In this document: positions 34,601-45,649 of the stretch, piece by piece
Position numbering within the stretch: the stretch's first letter is position 1
Layout of the letters: the number at the start of each line of letters is the position of its first letter
Assembly (NCBI GenBank): GCA_034620365.1
Contig: JAQGEQ010000041.1
Location: 434,001 to 498,000 of the forward strand
Length of the DNA: 64,000 bases
DNA from: Pegea sp. RAD2-039
Lineage: Eukaryota > Chordata > Thaliacea > Salpida > Salpidae
Reading direction: 5' to 3'
Program-made: the position numbers and the translations under genes
The notes under the pieces: model-generated
Database searches by the model: none
What the model was told of the DNA's origin: nothing
The model's input: only the letters and a program-made list of their open reading frames with translations

Positions 34601-37430
34601 AATTTGATAAGCATGTAATTAAAAGAAGCTGGCACAAAAAAATTTACATTTTTACATTAATCAACTGTAATATTATTCATCAAAATTATGATTATACCAC
34701 GAGATGATATCATTCGAATTAAGAGATTTAACTTTCTTACAACCAATTTTGATATTATACAGACTTAAGTAAAAGGTTGATGTCATCTTTATGTTATATA
34801 CTTTTAAAAAATACGACTTTAACATTAACTAAACTAGTGTATGAATAACTTAAAAACTTAGTTCATATGAAACCGTAAGTTATCGTAATCCAAAAGTGTT
34901 GATTATAGCTTTCAAACATACTGATAGCAAAAACAACTAGGTCAACACATGTAATACAGAAATCAACTTATTGATGACGCATTATTATTAATTATGAGAA
35001 GTAAATAGTTTCGCAATTTCAGATAAAGTTACATTATTGTTAAAAACACATCATATGATTTTTCAAAGTCATAAGTTGAACAATTGGTTAATTATTGGTT
35101 CTATATCTGCATCAGTTGTTAATTTTATTAATCAAAGTTAGCAAAATTCTAATAAAAAAACATTCAAAGGTAAATATTCAAAATTTGATGTTTACAATAA
35201 GCAATTAATAAAATACAATCATAATAAATTTTAAGTTTTTTTTTGGGTAATTTCCCAAAACTTTATTTATTGTACTCAAAAAAATTTGTTCTTTTTATTC
35301 TGTATTTATTACTAAATAAGATTTTATTAAACATTGTTTTAGAATTATAATCAAAATAATTATGTAACTAAAAGTCAAATATTTATGAGTGATATTTAGT
35401 AACTAAATAATGTGTTTCAAAAAATAGTTTGGATGGTAGTTGTCATTTTATATCTGGTATTGATAAAAATGTTTATTAGTACATTTGTGCCAGTGGAAGA
35501 ACTATATTTAAAAATCAAAACAAGTTCGATAATAAAAAAGTCCTTATCATAAATCATTAAAACTATATGACTTGAATTGTTTTTCTTACATATAAGTTGT
35601 TTGGCAGAAAATTTTACGTCCATTAAATAAGCTTCCGTTAAGGTATACATCAATAAAAGTTAAGGTCTTATGACATTAGGTCATCATCACAAGCGAGTAA
35701 ACATATTTTCTTCACGTGAAAATGATTTCATTTCTAGCAAAAGTTTTAGGTCATATGAAAAAATGTTGTTTAATTAGGAAACTAGTTTCTTATTTAATTG
35801 TATTAAGAACATTTAATGAGTTTCATATAAATCTACGACTATTTGGAAAACGTTTTAGTCAATACAAAGTTAAAAACACTTAAATAGTTTTGTAGCAAAA
35901 TAATAAAAAATAAATATTTTTTGTCATACTTTTAAATCTGTTGTAATATTGATCGCTTATAATAATTCTATGTGATTTAGTTTGGCCATTCTCTCAACTA
36001 TTTCTGAATTTAATGATTATTTTTGATGGAAATAATTTTTGTTTGAATTTTTTTTTTTACCAAACTTTATTATTTTTCAAGTGAATGCAAATTGATTTAA
36101 ACTCTCAATCGTTCAAAACAAAATTATTATGCATAAAATTTACATATTTGAATAGGACTATTTGACACTGTAAAATGTTTAATATCCTCAAAACAATTTA
36201 TGGCTGAAGGGTAAAAAGGTTCTACCATAACTTGATTTTTCAGTTGTGGTCTTTAAAAAATACTTTACAATCTTATAAAAACTATTATTAGAAACTTTCT
36301 TATCCTTTTAAAAATGTATAATAGATGGTTGAAATATAATCAATTTCTTATGACATTAATTATCTTTTAACATTTAAATAATTTGTATTTGAACTATAAA
36401 AATAAGAATATAAAAAATATGATTTAAAGTATTTATCATTTAACTTGAGGCTAAAAAGTTAGCTAACTATTTGATCAATTTTATAGATAAGTTTAGGAGG
36501 TATGAACAAGTATTTATTTCTTTGGAACTTTTCAAAAATAGAGAAATCTTTAAGCAAAGTTAGAAATAATAAACATCAAAAGTTGATCCAAACAATTTGT
36601 TTATTTTATATGTAATTACAATAGGATTCAAAAAACTTGTTTCTAATAAAGAAAAGTATAATTTTAAATTATCTTATCAAGTCCAATATAATATCAAACC
36701 AGATTAAACCTAATTATTCATCAGCTATAATTAGATGAATATATTTTAGTCATCCTCTGTAAATGATTTTTTTTATGAGTTTAACATTTCCATTGTAAAA
36801 CAAACTTAGGCCATTTTATGTTATTATAAATAAATTTTGTTATCACGAGTGCCATTGTAAGGTTGATGATTTAAAAACTGTTTTTATGAATGTGATAAAA
36901 TAATAATTTATCCAATGAAGTCATCATTTCCGCAAAACTTAGTTAAACTTTTTTCACATACGCACCAAGTCGATTGAATTTTGTTAATTAAAATTAACAA
37001 TCAGATAATCAAAGTTATTTTGAGTAGAAAAATATTATCAAGAAGAGATGAGAAAAGCTCTGTTTGAACTCAAGATGAGATCAGTTGAAATATCTTCTAT
37101 ATTAATTGCATCTTACAAATTATTATTTGTGGAAATATTTTCTCCTATGTGACTTTAAACTCAGCAGCCAGGTCGTCGTTATCTGAACTCTATTGCAAAC
37201 GACAACATTGCCAAGTTCGATATTTCTAATATTCAGTTTATTGTTAAAAATATTTCACAAGAATTAAGTTTTCAAATAATTAAACAATTTTTTAAATTCG
37301 AAGAACAAGGTTTTTTATAAATTATAAGAATTTAAATAATCTAAGAGATAAAGTATTTAATTTATTCCAGGAATGATCAGTTTATCTGTGAAACGATCAT
37401 GATAAATAACTTTTCTCGCGCAATTACACT
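31700..37430. other. Gene-poor AT-rich region
   Basis: After the SPSB 3'UTR (AATAAA at 31985 and near 32036) I find no supported gene, RNA or repeat. The 33660-33870 part holds several CCAAT/ATTGG pentamers and could be regulatory. The minus ORF at 35417-35653 has random-like composition. Confidence 0.45.
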
Positions 37431-37437
37431 GCTTTTA

Positions 37438-37452
37438 CGCCATCTAGTGGCA
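37438..37452 (-). promoter_or_regulatory. CTCF-like insulator binding site
   Basis: The minus strand reads TGCCACTAGATGGCG. The 13-nt CCACTAGATGGCG matches every position of the CTCF core consensus CCASYAGRKGGCR. It lies in a small G/C-richer patch just downstream of the minus-strand gene at 37865-39572, at the edge of the 6 kb gene-poor block. Binding is inferred from the motif. Confidence 0.6.
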
Positions 37453-37864
37453 GGAATGTCTGTAAGGTAATTTATGGGTAAAATTAAATTCTTTAATTAA
37501 ATGAAACAAAATCTGTTTAGAAAGAGTAAAAACTACAAAAACTTTAATTGAAAATAAAAATATGTTTTAAATTGATAAATATAAAGTTTTAAGATTCTGT
37601 GAAATTGGTTCCTTGAAAACGTTTCAAACATTTACAAAACTTTCAGATTGTAATTTCAATTGAATAACTAGAGTAAATATTATCAAATAAAGTTATCTCA
37701 TGTATCAAAGGTCTTCTACTTGAAAAAATAAGTTAACTATAATTCTGCGTTTTGTATGAAAACAAACTAGAATAATTAGTAACAAAACATTTATTATAAA
37801 TGCAAAAACTTTACATCAAACTAAAAGAACGAAAACTTTTTTTAAGAACTAAAAAGATGAACTT

Positions 37865-39572
37865 TTAAGATCGTTGACCACTGCTACTGTTAGAAGGACG
37901 CAGATTCTTTGAAAGGTTCTCTAAATCTCCCAAGAGACTATTTTTTCTTTCACTTAAACCTCAAATAAAAAAAACAATTATTGTAATAATATATCATGAA
38001 ATCTTAATAACTAAACAAAAAAGATTTTTACAATTATAACTAATTGAATTTGTTCTTAAATCTAACATAAGACATAGATAGCTCAGAGCAAAGAAAACTT
38101 CAGCTGTTTACTTATTCTATGTTATTGAAATCGATAACTAGATTATGTTTCTAGAAATTTGTTACACTGGGTTCTGGTTAAAGTAATATTTCAGATTTTG
38201 TTCAATTTAATCACACAAATGGAAAAAGATTAAATATTGAAAGCTGAAATTGAATATAATTAAAAGAAAACAATATAGTTGTCATAAGTTATTTATAAAA
38301 AGTTAGTTTATATGTTTGGCAGCAAATACAAATAGTGGAAACTAATTTTTACTGTGACACAAAAAAGCATTCAGAAATAGGAACACAATAGTCAGAATTT
38401 GGGTTTACAGGTATTTAGATAATGTAATCGAACACAACCAAACCTTGCATTTTCTTTTCTAACTTTTTTATAAATTCATCAAACTCATCCATGAGTAAAA
38501 CTTCATATTCAGTACTTTGACTTAAAGTTGAATAAAAAATGTTAATAATTACAACAAAATAAGAGGCTCATTACCTGAAGAGTTTAGCCCACACATCATT
38601 TATATATGAATTCATAGTTTTGCCAGATTCTAGAGTAGAATAATTTCATTTGTGAGAAATTTCATAATTTTTGATTAAAAGATTTATTTTTCATTCTACT
38701 AATAATCAAACTGTAGTAATTTTTTGAAAATTTGAATCAACAGTGAACTGATATGTGCAGAAAAATTACGAATTATATGGTTAAGATTAATGTAAGGAAA
38801 TAAACAAAACTTTGTTAACTAGAGTTTTTATAAAAAAACTGATCACGTTAAGAATTTTCTAGAAAGATCATGAAATATATGTAAACTTACCTCGCAAATA
38901 ATCAACAATATCATCACTTTTAATCGAGTTAATATCATATTGAGCTGATTGTTGTAAAAGCTACAAAAATCATAAAAAAATTTTACTTAAAACGAAAAGT
39001 TTATTTTTACATCGACTAAAACTTACAACAAGATTTAAATTGAATCATTTTTATTAAAAGATAAAAAAAAAAGTTTTGTTTTTGAATTAATTTGAATTTG
39101 GATAACACTAAAAAATCTAATGTGATGTAAAAAACCTAAATTGAGATGGAAATATATCAACTACATTTTAAAATAATAATGTAAGCTCTAATAAATAAAC
39201 CTTTCTTTATAAGTCAAAATATAAAACTTTTGTTACTTATTTAGATAAATACTTATTCGATTAAACTTTGCTTTTTACAAATTACACATTTTAAAGTTTC
39301 TTTAACCACAAACAATATCTTGGTAATATAGTTTAATTAAATAACTTCAATACTTCAACTTAAAAGAATTATTTCTCAAACTTTGAAAAGCTAAACTTTG
39401 AAAATCTGCGAAATACTTCATTAACAATTTATTTAGAAATATTTTGAAGTAACTTCTTTTCAACTTTTTAAAATTTTTATAACAGTTTCTATTTTTAAAA
39501 AGATCAACAAATGTTATTTAACTTGAAATCTTGTTATAAAAAAATTAATAATAAAAAACTTACCTTCTCCAT
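37865..39572 (-). CDS. Small helical protein of unknown function, five exons, reconstructed
   Basis: In transcript order the exons are 39572-39564, 38960-38891, 38639-38629 boundary exon 38629-38575, 38520-38444 and 37959-37865. All four junctions have GT-AG ends and agree in phase, giving 101 residues. Exon 1 codes only for M-E-K. The protein is predicted mostly helical: LLQQSAQYDINSIKSDDIVD, then SYINDVWAKLF, an acidic/basic helix DEFDEFIKKLEKKMQ and ERKNSLLGDLENLSKNL, ending in a Ser-rich tail. Size and pattern suggest a subunit of a coiled-coil complex, but I do not recognise the family. An acceptor-like TTTTCAG lies 19 nt before the start codon. Introns of 603, 261, 54 and 484 nt. Confidence 0.75.
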
Positions 39573-39599
39573 GAATGAAAATTAAATTACGCTGAAAAG

Positions 39600-40870
39600 A
39601 TCAAGAAAGTATTCTAGTATAAGGCTAAATATTTCAAATTATTATAAAATCAAGTAATCAAAAAGTAATTATTAAAGACGTAAAGTGTTACCAAACTATT
39701 AATTATTAATATTCATGCAAGGTTTCACATGAATAAAAAAACACTAGATTAAAAGAAAAATATCACAATTTCGCAATCAAGTTATAAATACAAATTTTAT
39801 AAATGAAAGTTAATTAACAGACTATTCAATAAGCTATTGTTATCATCTATACAAGAAATTATAAACTTTTTGCTGATTTATAGGCTAGCAGGATTAATTA
39901 CACTGTACTAAAATTATAGGAAACAAAAGATTGATTTACAATTAATTTTCAACCATATGCTTCTATTCAATATCAGTTATTTAAACCCAGACAATTTAAA
40001 TCTCTAAACACTAAAAAGAGAAAATTTTATATCTTAGTTTAAGTCTCAAGTAGGAAAAATAACTTAGGTACATTAGGCCCGGAGTTCTCGATCTTCAATA
40101 GTACAAAATCTAAGTTTATGCAAAGTAAATTTATTGCAATATTTGATAATGATTTTGTCTATTAACAATAATGTCAAAGCGGGTTGCAATTGTACAGAAT
40201 GCAGTTTGTAAAAGCTCTATTACAAAATATTGTTAAAAAATGATTCAGAATTTTGAGTGTATATTTTTGATTGTACATTGAACCAAAACTGGAAGCAATC
40301 TTCTAATCTAAAGAGTTGGGATAGATCCATCAAGAATTCAATTCAAAAATCTAACAGAGCTTTATTTTTCAACTTTTGTTTTAGCTCGAAATCTGAACAC
40401 TTATCTAGCAACTTTAACTGAATCAGATCAGAAATAGCATTTGTTCATATGACAATATAATATAAAATGGAATCTATCTTCGACATTTGAGCTAGTTTAC
40501 TAAGTGGTTTGGAAAATTGGGTTGTATTCTTCAAGATAACATTTCTTAAACTACAACACAAACTGCACTTTATGGCTATATCTCTATTTATTTTCAACTT
40601 ATTTTATGGCTATATATCTTCTAGTCAAACATGAATCGAGATATTTGATCTAAGAAATCGGTTGCTGGTAACATTTCTCAGAACTAAACCAAAAATTATG
40701 TCTGTCAGATTTTAATATTATTTATATGAACACTACAACTTTTTTGAAATTTTGTTTATTTAAAATGTAATTAATGGTGTTTTATTACTGTCAACAACTG
40801 TATGTTGTCATTAATTTTCGACCTTTTTAACTAAGTTTTCATACTAATATAATTATTACGAAAAAAATTA
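39600..40870. other. Intergenic stretch upstream of the 101-residue gene
   Basis: No gene is visible. Upstream regulatory sequence or a 5'UTR exon for the minus-strand gene ending at 39572 may lie here, but none can be singled out. Confidence 0.35.
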
Positions 40871-40875
40871 ATGTC

Positions 40876-41061
40876 ATGAACATTAAAACTTATTTAAATG
40901 AAAAAATTGCTCAATATTTAAGAGGTGCAATAAGTTTTTTCAATTACTCAAACATTGAGAGCCTGATAAGGGGTCTCAGAGTTGTGGCCGAAAACCCTAA
41001 ACTTAATTCTAAAAACACATCTTTGGCTGCTCTTGAAATTCAAAAAAGACAAATATTGTAA
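40876..41061 (+). CDS. Small ORF, hypothetical protein
   Basis: An ATG-initiated frame of 61 residues, with YLNEKIAQYLRGAISFFNYS and then SLIRGLRVVAENPKLNS, ending QKRQIL. The middle uses codons such as CTG, GCC and GTC that are rare in surrounding noncoding DNA, and the amino acid mix is balanced, which hints at a real small protein or a last exon. I recognise no family, and no clear acceptor precedes it. Confidence 0.3.
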   Translation: MNIKTYLNEKIAQYLRGAISFFNYSNIESLIRGLRVVAENPKLNSKNTSLAALEIQKRQIL

Positions 41062-41490
41062 AAATGGGTTTTCCAGCTATTCAAGAAAAACTACTAGAGA
41101 TAAACTAAAAACACCAACATGATTTTAATTGTCCATCTATGAAAAAACTGATCTAAAATGATACAACTATAATTACAAACTGTTTTATTAACTAGTTTAT
41201 AAATTACAACTATAACTCTACACTTCCAAAGAAATAAGCAAATAAATTAGAAAATTTATCAACTGAAATTACTAAAAGCAAAAAAGCTCTTAACATCTTT
41301 TTGAGTTTAGAAAACTTATAAAACTATAAATTAAAATATTTAATAACAGCTCTAACTAAGACTAGACCTCTTTATAATAGAAAATAAATAATTATATTAT
41401 TGATATTTTCAATTTTAGGTGAAATTCATAGCATTCTGCGAAATCAAGCAGAAATCAGAAAATCATTTTTTTTCAAATAAATATAAAATA

Positions 41491-41496
41491 TTTATT
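41491..41496 (-). terminator. Polyadenylation signal of ERAL1
   Basis: AATAAA on the minus strand, 67 nt after the ERAL1 stop codon. Confidence 0.55.
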
Positions 41497-41562
41497 AAAC
41501 AAGCACATGATGAATTTTTTACAAAATATAATTAAATAAATAAAAGATTGTTGTTACTAAAA

Positions 41563-42693
41563 TCAACTAATTAGTATCTCAACACTGACTTCTTTACCAA
41601 AGATGTATTGTAGTCTTCTAGCTGCAGAAAAACATAAAAGTCTTTTTGATCTTCTTAAAAATCTCTCATATTTAGGATTTTTAAAAGTCAAACAATAAAT
41701 TATACTAATTTCTTCTTCAGTTTCATGAATGTCGCTCACTAAAACGTTTGTTTCATAAGGAACTTCCTGATGAAGATTATCTAACAAAGATGAACGCATA
41801 ATAGTTTTCAATATTTCTTCTGAACTTGCTGTAGTGATTACATCTTCCTCATGTTTCCAATCTCCAGGTTTAGCTGCATTTAGTAAATATTTTTTCAATT
41901 GATCAACATTCTGTTTACGCTTAGCAGAAATTACAAACACATCTTTAAAATAAGGCCATGCTCTAATACTTCTCAGTTGATTTAGAACATAATTTTCTTT
42001 CTTAGCCAAATCAACATCATCAAGACTATCAATTTTGTTCCAGCTACCTTCAGCTTCTATAACTGTAGACTCTACAGCATTCAGTTTGATTGGAACCAAT
42101 TTATTTATACTTTGTATGGCATGTCTTCCACTCAAATAACCTGATGTAAGATGTGAAATTGTATCAAGTACCTGATTAGGGTTACTTAATTGATCAACTT
42201 TATTTAATATAAGAATTGTTGGAATATTACGATGAGTTATTAAATGCAACAAAATTTCAGGTTGTAAATATCCATGGCTAGTTTTTCGCGATGATAGATC
42301 AGCTACTACCATACACAAATCAGATGACTTCATGCAATTATGAGTGTATTTTACCGAGCATCTTTTTTTATGGCGTATTGATTTTAACTTATTATGGATT
42401 CCAGGTGTATCTTCAAATTCAATTTGTGTATTACCTTCTGTCAGAATAGCAATTGTATTACTGACAGTTGTATCAATTTTTTTAGAAACTGGTAATAACT
42501 TCATACCAGTAACTGCATTTATCAGAGTGGATTTCCCAACATTAGGCATACCAATTACACCAACTCTTAGAATTTTTTTTTGATTAGTATCTTCTTTAAG
42601 TTTTACATTTTCAACGTTATCACATATGAAGCTGGTTGAAAAATAATTTTCAAATCGTCTGTAAACTAAGCTTGAGCAAGTTTTTCTCAGCAT
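41563..42693 (-). CDS. ERAL1: Mitochondrial GTPase Era-like 1
   Basis: Single exon, 376 residues. ERAL1 is a mitochondrial matrix GTPase that chaperones the 12S rRNA during assembly of the small mitoribosomal subunit. The basic N-terminus MLRKTCSSLVYRRF fits a mitochondrial presequence. The G domain shows GMPNVGKS (49-56), DTPG (95-98), NKVD (164-167) and SAK (256-258). The C-terminus (about 290-376) aligns with the KH domain by position, but the usual GxxG RNA-binding loop is not recognisable near KYERFLRRSKR (341-351). The first ATG at 42693 is preferred; the frame runs seven codons further upstream without an ATG, and an acceptor-like CATTTTAG ends 8 nt before it. Confidence 0.93.
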   Translation of the reverse strand: MLRKTCSSLVYRRFENYFSTSFICDNVENVKLKEDTNQKKILRVGVIGMPNVGKSTLINAVTGMKLLPVSKKIDTTVSNTIAILTEGNTQIEFEDTPGIHNKLKSIRHKKRCSVKYTHNCMKSSDLCMVVADLSSRKTSHGYLQPEILLHLITHRNIPTILILNKVDQLSNPNQVLDTISHLTSGYLSGRHAIQSINKLVPIKLNAVESTVIEAEGSWNKIDSLDDVDLAKKENYVLNQLRSIRAWPYFKDVFVISAKRKQNVDQLKKYLLNAAKPGDWKHEEDVITTASSEEILKTIMRSSLLDNLHQEVPYETNVLVSDIHETEEEISIIYCLTFKNPKYERFLRRSKRLLCFSAARRLQYIFGKEVSVEILIS

Positions 42694-42759
42694 TACTATT
42701 TCTAAAATGTACAAAAGATAGATTTTAATAAAATAACAATTTTACTTTTTAATGCTAAT

Positions 42760-44290
42760 GAGATATAAATAAATTTTTTGAAATAAAATTGAAAAAATTA
42801 TTTAGATTTTAACCGAAAGAACAATAGAATAGATGAAAATATTAAATTATTAAATATTAAACATAGTACATAAAATTAAATTACATTTGAATTATTCAAA
42901 CTTACAATAATTTAATAATAAATTAAATAATTAATATTAAATAAATCAAATCATAACAAAAATCTTCAAGATTTAATTGTAAAAATTAATAACATTTATG
43001 TAGAAATGTAGTAGGCATAAAAAAATATATTAAAACAAATCAGAAAAATAAAACTTTAAAAATCTAAAAATTTAAATACATTATTTTATCAATTTAAAAT
43101 TATGAAATTCTAAACTATAGTTTCTAAATTTACTTAAATAATCTAAGAATATATATAATGAAGCAAATATAAAATAATTCATTAAGCTCAGGTTAACCAA
43201 CAAACAATTTTTATAATTTTAGACAACAAAATTAAACAATTAAAAAAGGAACTTGATAAAAATAATCACTTATTTTCAAATAACTTAATAAATTTTCATT
43301 TAAAAAGTCTTTGAATAAAAAATAGCAACTTCAACAATAATAATAATCATTTGACACAAATGTTATAAGATTTCAATAAGTTTTAAGTTTATTTATTTAT
43401 CATAAGTTTATCTATTCTTTAATTTAAATATTTCCAAATAAAATAGCTTTTATCAAAATTGCTTTGACAAATATTTTGTATTTTGCTAGATCAATATGAA
43501 AATATTTTCAGATTGACTGAATCTACTAATAATAGATATATATAGTGTAACAAAATTAATGCGACCAAATTAAAATATATCTTCCAAGAATAATTAATAT
43601 TGACGTTTTGAACGGCCAAAAAAGATTCTAAGATGTAGAACTATTTTATTCCTAAACTGAAAATCAAAAATGCCTTTAAATTTTATACTTTAGAATTTTA
43701 TGGTCATAAACTTGTCATGCTTGCAGTCAATAATATTCTTTTTTGGCTTTTAGCATTTAAACGTCAGAACTGCGTGAAAAAGAACTTTTGTAAAAATTTT
43801 ATATATTAATAATTTTATTAATTAGTAGTAAAAACAACATATCTAAAAATAAAAGATTAAAGTAAGAATTAAAATAAAACAATGAAATTAGCGTCATGTT
43901 CAAAATAAAAACAATAAAGTACGATTTTGATTTATTAGATTAAATAAGATATCATTGTAGAAGATTACAACAACATGAGGAAGGTATTAAGCAAGAAATG
44001 TTGAATATTGATGATTTGAGTATGAACAGCTTAAGTGCAAAATTTCTAAAAAAAAATTCTTTTCAAAAAGATTAAAAGGTTTAACAGAGATATGAAAGTA
44101 AATAGACAACAAACTTTAAAGATACTTCATAAAAAAACTGCTAACTATTAAAAAATTCAAATAGTAAAATAGTAAACCAAGAAAAATAGATGATAGTAAA
44201 AGTATAAGCTCCGAATCAAATGGCTAAAAACTTGGCGATAAAAAATATTTAAATTGATGGATATAAATATTTAAGTTGTTTCTGAATAAT
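42760..44290. other. Extremely AT-rich intergenic stretch
   Basis: Mostly A/T with simple TTAAAT/AATAAT runs. No gene or recognisable repeat. Confidence 0.45.
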
Positions 44291-44299
44291 TTGATACAA

Positions 44300-44790
44300 A
44301 CTATTACAACCGGTTGTACAAATATTGAACAACTTTTGTTCAATAAACTGTGGAGTTTAGATGGAAAATTACTAACTGATAACAATTCCATCTTATCAAG
44401 GTGGTCTGAACATTTTCAGCCACTCCTCAACGCTAGCACTCAATGTGTTACATAACTCTACCCTATACATGAGATCGCTAACGGAATAATTTTGGAGCTT
44501 GATAGACTTTCACCGGTTGATGATACTAATAAAGTGGTCAACCAGCTTAAGCGCAGGAAAACTGCTGGTATTGATAGAATATCTCCAGAGTTGTGGAAGT
44601 AAAAAGGTCTGTAATAAACCCTGCAGAAGCTGCTGTTAGTTTACTTGAAAACTGAAGAGTTTCCAAGCGATCTTCTTTATGCAGTGATCATCACTCTTTT
44701 GAAAAATAAAAGGGGGAAATCTGACTACTCCAACCACATAGCTATAAAAATATAAAGACTTTGTTGGGTTAGTCAAGCCTCCAGAATAGA
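44300..44790 (+). mobile_element. LINE reverse transcriptase remnant, third family
   Basis: Plus-strand frames give a DGKLLTDNNSILSRWSEHF segment with a following PLLNAS, then QLKRRKTAGIDRISPEL and AVIITLLKNKRGKSDYSNH. This is the linker and motif 0-1 region of a non-LTR reverse transcriptase of the endonuclease-RT type, in which ILxRWxEHF and KAxGxDxIxxE are standard. Stops and a frameshift break it. It differs from families A and B. I cannot assign the clade. Confidence 0.7.
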
Positions 44791-45434
44791 GACTTAACTA
44801 TCAACCCAAAATTGTAGTGTATGGATGCAGAAACAGAAGTATGCTCAAAAAAATTTCAAATTAATTAGTTCAAATTTGAACACATTTTCAATCAATTTTT
44901 CAGCAACTTTTTTGATATTATTCTTATCTTTCTTTTGAATACTTTTTGTCTACAGATGCATTTTTATATTTAGCTTTTACGCCTTGCAAAATTATTTTCA
45001 TACTTTAGATAAGGTTCAGTGTTTTATAAAAGTTTGCAAATATTCTTTTTACAACTTCTTTTTACTAATAAACACTATATGGAAATTTATGACTGTTTAA
45101 AAAGTCAATAATAATACAATATAATATGATATGATTTCAAACAAACCCTTCAAACTTATTGGCCCGGCTAGATTGTAATATTGTGGAAATTTTGTTACAT
45201 CAAATGATTAAATGAAAATTTAAGCATTCTTTCATGCCAACTTATTTTTTAGAAGAAAACTTTAATTAAAATTTATTTTGTATTTTGCTGGAGCGATCAT
45301 GCTTTAATCAGTTTTTGAAGTAATTAGCAAGTAAATGTCAAAATAATCAGTTTTAAAATAGTTTTTCAAGAGTTAATGATGCACCAACTTCAGAATTGTT
45401 TAGATTGTTTAATGCTGAATCTAAAATAAAGGGA

Positions 45435-45518
45435 GACAAGGTTGAAGAGTGCTTAAAGCGATTTACTACTAATTTATTTAGCTTTGTACGCATGGGTTCG
45501 AATCCCACTCCATTGTCG
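45435..45518 (+). tRNA. tRNA-Ser-like pseudogene (or SINE head)
   Basis: Eighty-four nucleotides with class II tRNA layout: acceptor remnant GACAAGG opposite CCATTGTC, A-box-like TTGAAGAGTGCTTAAAGCG, loop CTACTAA, a long variable arm, and a perfect B box GGTTCGAATCCC. The anticodon stem (TTTA on both sides) cannot pair and the acceptor stem lacks one base, so it is a pseudogene or the 5' head of a tRNA-derived SINE. The 140 nt that follow are G/C-richer and could be the SINE body. Confidence 0.55.
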
Positions 45519-45649
45519 AAGATACGGCAGCTTGATCTTCATTAAGCCATGCGCTAATCAGCGCAAAGTATCTTCTCCAACTATGTTGCTTCGGAAGAAG
45601 AAAAAGCTATGGGAGTAAACCCAGACAGAAAATCTACAATTGGATCTAA

